Shown here: positions 57,451-64,000 of the stretch, piece after piece
Layout: every line of letters begins with the position of its first letter
Numbering within the stretch: position 1 is the first letter of the stretch
Assembly (NCBI GenBank): GCA_023101885.1
Contig: JALPQD010000207.1
Span: 463,001-527,000 of the forward strand
Length of the DNA: 64,000 nt
Direction: 5' to 3'
Source of the DNA: Typhlomys cinereus
Taxonomy: Eukaryota; Chordata; Mammalia; Rodentia; Platacanthomyidae
Position numbers and translations under genes: made by a program
The notes under the pieces: model-generated
Told to the model about the DNA's origin: nothing
The model's database searches: none
The model's input: the letters and a program-made list of their open reading frames with translations, nothing else

Positions 57451-57758
57451 TCTTTTTTTTTTTATTATTATTATTATTTATTCAACTGTGTGTATGTGCG
57501 CCCGCGTGTGTCTGTGTCTGTGTGTGTGTGTGTGTATGTGTGTATGTGTGTGTCTGTAGAACCACGGACGAATTCCCGAACCACCATGGATGCCTCCACC
57601 TCCTCTGCCCCGGGATTCACAGGCTCCGCCCTACCAGGACCAGAAACGCAGGCCGCCCCCGCTTCTGCCTGGCGTCTATACGTGGGATCTGGGATCCGAA
57701 CTCAGGACCTTCCGCCTGCAAGGCGGAGGCTTAACCCCTGAGCCACCTCTCCAGCCCT
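57451..57758 (-). mobile_element. Young tRNA-derived SINE with CA tail
   Basis: Reversed: (ATT)n tail, TG tract, GACGAATTCCCGAACCACCA, head end CACCTCTCCAGCCC. A T-rich TCTTTTTT flanks both sides. Confidence 0.92.
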
Positions 57759-58685
57759 CTTTTTTCTTATCCTCAGAACTAGCCTCTTCCCCAGGCTAAG
57801 AGCAGTTCATTTCCTAGTGCTTAATCAGTACATCCAAGAGAATAGGGACGCTTTGGAGGTCCTTGGCCACTCCTCCTTTGCCCCTCCCTCTCATGAGCCC
57901 TCCCAGCAGAGGAAGATAGCTTAGGCGGGATACGCAGTGAAGGGAGGGACCTGGGCTCAAGGGAGAGCTGAGCAAATGTTCCTCTTGGGGTGTTCAGTGA
58001 TGGGAGAATCGCCAATCTTATTCCTGGCTCCATGTCATTTCTGCCTTTTGTCCCCCAAACCACTGACCAATGTATCCCCAGCTTTCTCCGGAATGGAGAT
58101 GATCTGTCTCATGGATCTGTTCAGGACAGGGTTTGACTACAGAGAGGCACCCCTCATTAGAACAGCCCTTGTGACAAATGTTCCCTTTCTCTTCCATGCC
58201 AAGATAGGTGTGGGGGTGGGGGTCGGGTGGGGGGAACTAAAGAGCACAGAGACCGGAGACTTCCTTGTTCCAAGCTACTGGGACTTGGGGTTGAGTAATA
58301 CAGTCAGGCCCACCAAGGCAGGCTGACGGCTTTCCTGCAGTTTTCATAAGACCAAAGCAGGAGACCAGTAAGAGGATAGAAATGAGGCAGGGAGAGTCTT
58401 TGAACAAAGCCATGGGAGGGGGGGAAACCAGTGTATGCACTCTGATTCCCCAAGCTCAGCACTTGAGAGTCCATGGTGCCATGATTGGCAGCTGCAGGGA
58501 AGAATCCAGAAGGTTTGACATTTCTGATCCTGGTTCCCAGAATGAGCAGGCTCCCCTGGAAAGTTCCGAGTCTGGCATAAGGAAATCCAGCAGGGCCCCG
58601 TGCCTCTATTCCTTTTCCAAAAAGATGGGATAGGGCTTTGTAGGGTGCGGACTGTAGGATTGAGAGGAATAGAATTTAATTGCAT
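57759..58685. other. Intergenic DNA without recognised feature
   Basis: Moderately GC-rich and unique-looking. Open frames up to 129 codons lack recognisable domains. Confidence 0.45.
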
Positions 58686-58700
58686 AGGAGGGAATTTTCT

Positions 58701-58972
58701 TTTTTTTTTTAATTTTTTAAAAAGAATTTATTCAATTGTGCTTGCGCGCGGACGGGGTGTGTGTGTCCCGGCGAATTTGGGAACCACCATGGTCACCTCC
58801 ACCTCCTCCTTGTTTACTCTGCCCCGGGATTCACAGGCTCTGCCCTACCAGGACCAGAAACGCAGGCCGCCCCCGCTTCTGCCTGGCGTCTATACGTGGG
58901 ATCTAGGATCTGAACTCAGGACCTTCCACCTGCAAGGCAGAGGCTTAACCCCTGAGCCACCTCTCCAGCCCC
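58701..58972 (-). mobile_element. Young tRNA-derived SINE, short tail
   Basis: Perfect 15-bp target duplication AGGAGGGAATTTTCT (58686-58700 and 58973-58987). The reversed body is full, but the TG tract is very short and replaced by a GC-rich GCGCGCGGACGGGGTGTG. Confidence 0.95.
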
Positions 58973-58987
58973 AGGAGGGAATTTTCT

Positions 58988-59731
58988 AATAAATACTCTT
59001 TATAACTTTATGGCTAGCTATATGTCCATTAATAATATATGCATATTAATACTAATATGTACTGTTAATAGCAACATATTAATTTAACATTAATACTAAT
59101 CTACTACAATAATATGTATATTTTTAAAGGAAAATCTCTAAGCAACACAAAGACAGACCCTCTTGATTTCCCCAAGACTCAGGATAAAAGCAAGATTCAG
59201 AAAAAAACCACAGTGGAATCAGGGGCTGGTGGTCCAGGGACCCTGGCGCCTGACCCCTGGGAACTGCACTGCAACTTGGGTACTGAAGGGAGCTAGAATC
59301 TCTTTCCAGTTACTTTAATAGTCTTGGCAAAATTAGCAGATAAAAAGGCAGAATGCTTAGTTAAGTTAGGAAAATTATTATTTTGTCCAGTAAACAAAGA
59401 AAACCTTTAGCATAAGTATTTCCCAAATGTTGTGTGGGACATATCTATGCTAAGACCTCCCTAGTTAGCTGAGCATCCTACGTTTTCTTTTTCATCCCTC
59501 CATCCCACATGTTAGCTATCCCTGTAATTTTCCCTTTTCATTTCTCTGTTTCCATTTTTTAAATTTGTTAACCCAAATTTCCACAGTCTCGCCAACCTAC
59601 TGATGCAAATGAGTTCTCTTGAAGATAATGTTTCTAGCCTACAGGTCTTCTAACAGAATCCCTGCAGCTACCACACAGTCCTGCCTGAAGTTGCCATATT
59701 CTAACAGATCGGTACCCACTGCCCCCCAGGG
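58988..59731. other. AT-rich then unique intergenic DNA
   Basis: (TTAATA)-type simple sequence at about 59025-59110. No gene was seen. Confidence 0.45.
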
Positions 59732-59746
59732 CCGCAAGAGGGCAGC
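59732..59746 (+). promoter_or_regulatory. CTCF-like motif (left of a facing pair)
   Basis: CCGCAAGAGGGCAGC matches the CTCF core CCNCNNGNGGCAG in plus orientation. Confidence 0.6.
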
Positions 59747-59775
59747 CCTGGGAGCTGAAGCCGAGGCTGGGCCTT

Positions 59776-59790
59776 GGCGCCCCCTGCTGG
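59776..59790 (-). promoter_or_regulatory. CTCF-like motif (right of a facing pair)
   Basis: The minus strand reads CCAGCAGGGGGCGCC, close to the consensus core. It faces the motif 30 bases to the left. Confidence 0.7.
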
Positions 59791-60525
59791 TACACCCCAA
59801 ATGGATGCATTGCACTAGGGGTTTCTTCATGGAGCCAGAAACCCTCCAGTGATTTTAATAAGGACCCTTTCCTAATTGTACAGGTGCATCTGCAGATGTG
59901 TTCCCCAGCTTCCTAGTATGTGTGCCCCTACTTCACCCACCTCCTTCTTGGAAGTCCTTTCTGACTTTCTATGTGTCCTGTGAGCAGGGGGACATTCCAT
60001 TCTATGGATACTCTTGGGTCTCTCTTCTCCAGACACTCGGCATGGCTCTGTGCTGACCAGTGACTCCTCCAAGTGCCAGGTGGACATTCACGGAAAGCCC
60101 ACAGTTCTCTGAACTGCAATCACTGTCTTACTTCCCACACCATCCTACTTGCAGATGCCCACAGAAACCCCTCACAGAGGACCAGATAATTCTGGCCATT
60201 TAAGTCTCCTGCTCTCACCCCAGGAGTGCAGCTGCCAATCTGCAGGGGCTGTTTTAAGGGAGGACTGTGGCTTCATTTTCTGTCTCTGCACCAGGCATAG
60301 CTGATTGGCCTTAGTGCCTGCCAGGTCCTAGTGATGCACACAGACCAGCATCAGCAAACACTAACAGTTCGGAAGACTGGAGAGGGTGTGAAAAGCTTCC
60401 CTGGATCAAAGACAAAGAGTGATTTCTTTGTTTTGTTTTGTTTTTTTTTAAGATAAAAGCTTAAGATGTAACCTCGTTGGTAAGTGTGCTTACCTGGTAT
60501 ATATGAAACCTTGTGTTCAATTCCC
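59791..60525. other. Unique intergenic DNA downstream of Grm2
   Basis: No element recognised except an ID-like scrap near 60470-60530 (GTGCTTACCTGGTATATATG). Confidence 0.45.
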
Positions 60526-60529
60526 AGCA

Positions 60530-60726
60530 AAAAGTCTGGAGAAAAGGCTCAGGGGTTAAAGCCTTTGCAAAAGGACTCGAGTTCAGATCCCCAGATTTGG
60601 CCTGAAATCCTGGCCCAGGAAGGCAGAAGCCTTGGAAACCTCGGAGCCAAGCAATAAGGAGGTAGAGCAATCCAGGATGATTCCAGATGTCACCCTGGAG
60701 TGACACACACATTCAAATGTCTTTTT

Positions 60727-60770
<44 letters not shown>

Positions 60771-60790
60771 CATATTTACACACATGCAAA
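60530..60790 (+). mobile_element. Older CA-tailed tRNA SINE
   Basis: GTCTGGAGAAAAGGCTCAGG head, GAGTTCAGATCCCCAGATTT, CAATCCAGGATGATTCCAGA and (CA)n (60730-60768). Confidence 0.88.
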
Positions 60791-60811
60791 AAAGTAAAAT
60801 TAAAAAGAAAT

Positions 60812-60938
60812 CAGGAATTGTGGTGCGCTCCCAAAATCCCAGGGGGTCAAGAGTAGAGGTCAGAAGTTCAAGGTCGTCCTCGGTTATATAGTAAGTTTGA
60901 GGTAGACTGGATATACATAAGCCCGTCTTTAAAAAAGA
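60812..60938 (+). mobile_element. B1 SINE fragment at the Grm2 3' boundary
   Basis: GTGGTGCGCTCCCAAAATCC, AGAAGTTCAAGGTCGTCCTC and AAGCCCGTCTTTAAAAAAG. Confidence 0.7.
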
Positions 60939-60939
60939 A

Positions 60940-61434
60940 AGTTTAAATAAAGACACTTTATTTACAGATAATACAAAATAAACCACAAGACAAACTACTG
61001 TGCAGGGAGGGGAGGGAAGGGCCCCCACGATAATTACCCTCTCGTCGCAGAATAACATATAAAAAATTAAAAAGGCCCAAGGAAGGGGGGGCTGGGCTGG
61101 AAGCACCTTTGCTGATTGGGGCTTGGGCCTGTGGTCCTCAGTCACCTTGTGCCAGGGTACATGGACCCTGGCTCCCCCCCCACGGCCCCCCAGTCTTAGG
61201 CCTGGAAAGCAGAGGGCAAGCTGCAAGGGCGGTTGGTGGCCATTGCAGAGGCTCCCAGGCAAGGACCCTGACTTCTGACTCTGTAGGCTTGGGGCAAATA
61301 GGTGGGTAAGTGCCTTTAGGGGTGGGCATCGGATGGATATTATTACAGTGCTCCAGCCAACTTCCTCCTGGCCACGGAAGCGGGTCTACACTGGGTTCCG
61401 GGAGCAGCCATGTCAGGGCAGGAACGCGGGGTCC
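60940..61434 (-). other. Grm2: Grm2 3' untranslated region
   Basis: This unique sequence follows the Grm2 stop codon on the minus strand. A canonical AATAAA lies at 60957-60962 with A/T-rich context on both sides, giving a 3' UTR of roughly 480-500 bases. A plus-strand B1 fragment abuts it on the left, which marks the likely limit of transcript-derived unique sequence. The exact cleavage site is not visible. Confidence 0.8.
60957..60962 (-). terminator. Grm2 polyadenylation signal
   Basis: Minus-strand AATAAA, followed by GTGTCTTTA. It is the only perfect hexamer in a suitable place downstream of the Grm2 stop codon. Confidence 0.75.
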
Positions 61435-61508
61435 TCAAAGTGACGATGTTGTTGAGTCCACCACCTCACGGCCATTGCAAACAGTGGGGACAAACTGGGA
61501 TCCAGAAC
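61435..61508 (-). CDS. Grm2: Grm2 last coding exon
   Basis: It begins after acceptor TTCTTTCCCTAG. The first two bases complete the split Gly codon, and the exon reads GSGSQFVPTVCNGREVVDST and then TSSL, ending at a TGA at 61435-61437. The phase fits the preceding exon exactly. The STTSSL end resembles a class I PDZ ligand, as known for this receptor. Confidence 0.95.
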
Positions 61509-64000
61509 CTAGGGAAAGAAAGGCCGAGGCTGGGGTTGACCTCCTTAGAAGACGGGCAGCGAGGGGCGTGTGGGGGGGAAACAGAGGGTCGAAGTGGGAA
61601 GCATCCCCATGTCTCCTTGTCTCTAGCGTCATCCAGAGGGGACCCCACCCCAGACAAAGAATCTCTGTACCCTGGGGAGTGGGTCCCGTGCTTGGAGAGC
61701 TGGGAAGAAGAGGGGTCACAGGTGGGAAGGGGTGCATAGGATGCTGACCTTGACCAAGACTGGCACTGGCTCTGGGGGCCGCGCTGCTGAAGCGGCTGGT
61801 GGGGGCCCGGTGGGTCACCACGTTCTTCTGCGGCTGGAAGAGGATGATGTGCAGCTTGGGCGCAAAGAGGCAGCCGAGCACCACAGAGCCGCTCAGGCTG
61901 ACTGACACACACATCGTGGTGGTCTGCACCTGAAGAGGGGTGAATGGGTGCCCAAGGATGACTACCCCAAATCCCTGAGCCCAGCTCCAGGACATCTTGC
62001 CCAGGTCATGGCACAGAGAGCGGGGAAGATGGTAAACATCCACTGAGCCCTGGGCCATCGGCTGGGCCACAAAGAAGAGGAAGAATCTTAGCGTCCGTTC
62101 CAGTTAACCAATTTTCCAGGGACACACGATTCTGTATTGCAAATATGCAGGGTGCATGCATGGATGGGGGGGTGTGGGGAGTACTATCCATGTCTGTATA
62201 GGTAGATGCACATGCAATAATGAGTGTAAACACTTGTGTGTGCAAGTGTTTGGGAGTAGAGACACAACGGATGAGTATGAATGAATGTGTGTGTTCTAAG
62301 TGTGTCAGGATGTGTACGCACACACAATTGAAGATATGTAGCGATAGGTTTATGCGTTTTCATGTATACGTATACATGTTTGTGCCTTAATATGTGCAGG
62401 CATGACTGACTGCTGTGTATCCCCAGCGAGTCTTCAGCTGCCTGTGATTGGCATGCAAATGCAAATCATATGCAAATGCAGGCTGAGTCAGAGCAGATTC
62501 CCTCCCCAGTCCTGGCCTCTTATTACCCAAGCAGGTGGCCCAGCAGGTGCAAGCGGAGCAGCCAAGTTCCAGCAGCCTCCAGCCCCCAGCAATGCATCAC
62601 CACACCTCTGTCATGGGAAAAGGACCCATGCCAGGGTTTTTGTCACCATTTTCCTGCTCCTGCAATTATTGAGACTGTCAGTTCAGACCCTGTTCTGCGC
62701 TCCCATGCTGAGTGACCTTGGGCAAGAGGCTGACTCTCCCTGAGTTTCTGTTTTCCGTCAGTCAAATGAGAGTGCCATGGAAGCTAACTTCAGACTCACG
62801 AGTATCCCGAATGATCTTCTTACCATTCAGAGCTCAGCTCTCCTGTCCCCTCCTCAGAAAAGCCTTTCCTGATATCCCACCTGAAGCAGTGTGTTCGCTG
62901 GAGCTGTGGCACCCCCTTGTCTGGGGGAACCATTTGTTTGGAAGCCACCAAGTGGAGTATAGTTTTCACCTGCTTAGCCCTTCCTCAGCTCTCCCTCGCA
63001 TCCACAGCAACTTCTTCTACCCCATGCCTCATTTGTTGGCCCTGCTCTCCAGATAACCCCTCGCCGGAGCAAATCAGGCTGCATTCACGGATTTATGTCC
63101 ATGCCCCCAACTTCTGGTGACATCTGCGTCCTAATACTCTCTCTTGTTCACATTTCCCTGCCCATTTCTCCAGGCATTATTCGACCCTCCTACCTCTCCT
63201 GGGGTCCATTGAACCTCTTGGACCTTTAAAGTTAGGACTAGTTGAAATATTAGGAGACAGAGGGTCCCGTGTCCAGCCCCCTCCTACCTCTGCAACAGGT
63301 GGCTCACCCGATAGTCGCTGGAGGTGACATAGAAGATAGGCAGGAAAGCCAGCCAGATGATGCAGGTGGTGTACATGGTGAAGCCAATGAACTTGGCCTC
63401 ATTGAAGTTCTCGGGGCACTTGCGGGTCTTGAAGGCATAGAGCGTGCAGAGCGCGATGAGGAGCACGTTGTAGGCGAGCGAGCCGAGCATGCTCGCGTCG
63501 CGGTGGTTGCAACGCAGCGTCACCACTTCGCGCCGCTCGGGGGCTGTCTCCTTGCCGGTGCCCGGTGCCTCCACCAGCAGCCAGGCGGCAACGATGAGCA
63601 GCTGGCCCGAGATGAGTGCCAGGCAGATGACCACCTGTGAGGCAGGACTGATGAAGCGTGGCCGCTGGGCACCCTCCCGGGCCCCGCCAAAGATGCGCGC
63701 GATGCGGTTGGTCTTGGTGAGGAGGGCTGAGTAGCAGACAGAGAAGGCAGTGCCCAAACCCAGGCGCCGGAGGGTGCACACTGCCGTGGACGGCTTGGCA
63801 ATGAAGATGAAGGTCATGCAGTAGCAGAGGAAGACACCGCCCAGCAGAATGTAGCAGAGTTCCCGGCCAGACGCCTTCACCACGGGAGTGGCATTGTGCC
63901 GCACAAAGACACCCAGCACAAAGAGAGTGGCCAGGGCACCCAGGCAGGCAATGGTGACGGGTCCAACGGCCCAGGCATCGCCCCAGCGGATGTACTCCTG
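61435..64000 (-). CDS. Grm2: Metabotropic glutamate receptor 2, C-terminal exons (partial gene)
   Basis: Class C G-protein-coupled receptor for glutamate. It is a presynaptic Gi/o-coupled receptor that lowers transmitter release. Three coding segments join in frame: 63308-64000, 61749-61929 and 61435-61508, giving 315 residues. With the usual 872-residue product these are residues 558-872. The visible part begins just outside TM1 and holds all seven membrane helices: TM1 around WAVGPVTIACLGALATLFV, TM2 LCYILLGGVFLCYCMTF, TM3 GTAFSVCYSALLTKTNRIAR, TM4 from VVICLALISG, TM5 from MLGSLAYNVLLIALC, TM6 KFIGFTMYTTCIIWLAFLPI and TM7 TMCVSVSLSGSVVLGCLFAP. The tail ends in STTSSL. The extracellular ligand domain and cysteine-rich domain lie beyond the window edge. 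The helix sequence and the NFNEAKFIGF motif are typical of group II receptors; the tail and ICL2 match mGlu2 rather than mGlu3. The gene points towards the IQCF gene at 41 kb, as in human. No damage is visible. Confidence 0.97.
61749..61929 (-). CDS. Grm2: Grm2 exon with TM7 and start of cytoplasmic tail
   Basis: The exon starts GTGCAGACC after the acceptor CCCCTCTTCAG and ends CAAG before donor GTCAGC (181 bp, leaving one base of a split Gly codon). It encodes VQTTTMCVSVSLSGSVVL, TM7, and the Lys/Arg-rich proximal tail, including LHIILFQPQKNVVTHRAPTS. The tail differs from the form I remember for rat and human at a few residues (Thr and Ser replacing Ser, Gly and Asn), which looks like ordinary divergence. 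Confidence 0.95.
61930..63307 (-). other. Grm2 intron between the TM6 and TM7 exons
   Basis: A 1,378-bp intron with GTGAGC donor and CAG acceptor. It appears to be mostly unique sequence. A TG-rich patch occupies about 62200-62330, and no recent SINE or LTR insertion was seen, unlike the flanks of the gene. Confidence 0.8.
63308..64000 (-). CDS. Grm2: Grm2 exon with TM1-TM6 (5' end outside window)
   Basis: The frame is open for 231 codons from the window edge (reading QEYIRWGDAWAV) to SSDYR. The exon ends after a complete CGG codon, followed by donor GTGAGC (63307-63302), so the junction is phase 0. It contains TM1-TM6, the second intracellular loop (TKTNRIARIFGGAREGAQRP) used for G-protein contact, and the second extracellular loop with RCNHRD, whose Cys pairs with TM3 in the family. 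The residue corresponding to Ala681 is Val here (codon 63629-63631). Confidence 0.97.

Noticed and set aside
61435..62070. 211-codon uninterrupted minus-strand protein
   Set aside because: It reads through Grm2 introns; splice sites and the known tail show only 61749-61929 and 61435-61508 are coding.

Overview
The window looks like nuclear DNA from a rodent, most likely a myomorph (mouse-related clade). It carries B1, B4, ID-like and B2-related SINEs, rodent-type L1 3' ends, and ERVL-MaLR LTRs of MT/ORR1 type. Its youngest SINE family has a tRNA head, a GC-rich body, and a (CA)n tail ending in AATTGAATAAAT. I do not know that body from house mouse or rat, so an outlying lineage (for example jerboa or mole-rat) is possible, but I cannot fix the species.

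Three gene-related loci can be supported. (1) At the right edge, on the minus strand, lie the last three coding exons of Grm2 (metabotropic glutamate receptor 2), with matching splice sites, stop codon and polyadenylation signal (about 60940-64000). (2) A plus-strand IQ-motif gene of the IQCF family lies at 40775-41383, probably the orthologue of IQCF6 because it is the family member facing Grm2 tail to tail. (3) A previously hidden minus-strand IQCF pseudogene (783-1154) is broken by stops and frameshifts. A fragment at about 9.61-9.93 kb matches, in inverted orientation, the 3' flank of the living IQCF gene. This suggests the window is one edge of a decayed, inverted IQCF duplication cluster next to Grm2, matching the GRM2-IQCF neighbourhood known at human 3p21.

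Nearly everything else is retroelement sequence. 0-13 kb: IQCF pseudogene, a solo MaLR LTR, young SINEs, degenerate minisatellites and the inverted duplicate. 13-26 kb: two antisense L1 3' segments with nested insertions, older SINEs and an MT-type LTR. 26-40 kb: three MaLR-type LTRs, ancient L1 fragments, young SINEs and an unidentified 34.2-36 kb block. 40-44 kb: IQCF gene, duplicated flank, a reverse LTR and a TG-rich minisatellite. 44-60 kb: B4/B2-type SINEs, two LTRs, a nearly complete non-autonomous MaLR element (48.5-50.55 kb), an L1 3' UTR and an ERV LTR with a visible primer-binding region. 60-64 kb: Grm2.

Strong CTCF-like motifs sit at 19.2, 43.7 and 59.73/59.78 kb. The last is a facing pair in the Grm2-IQCF interval and could insulate the brain-expressed receptor gene from the IQCF locus. 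All similarity statements come from reading the sequence and from memory of the families; no database search was run.
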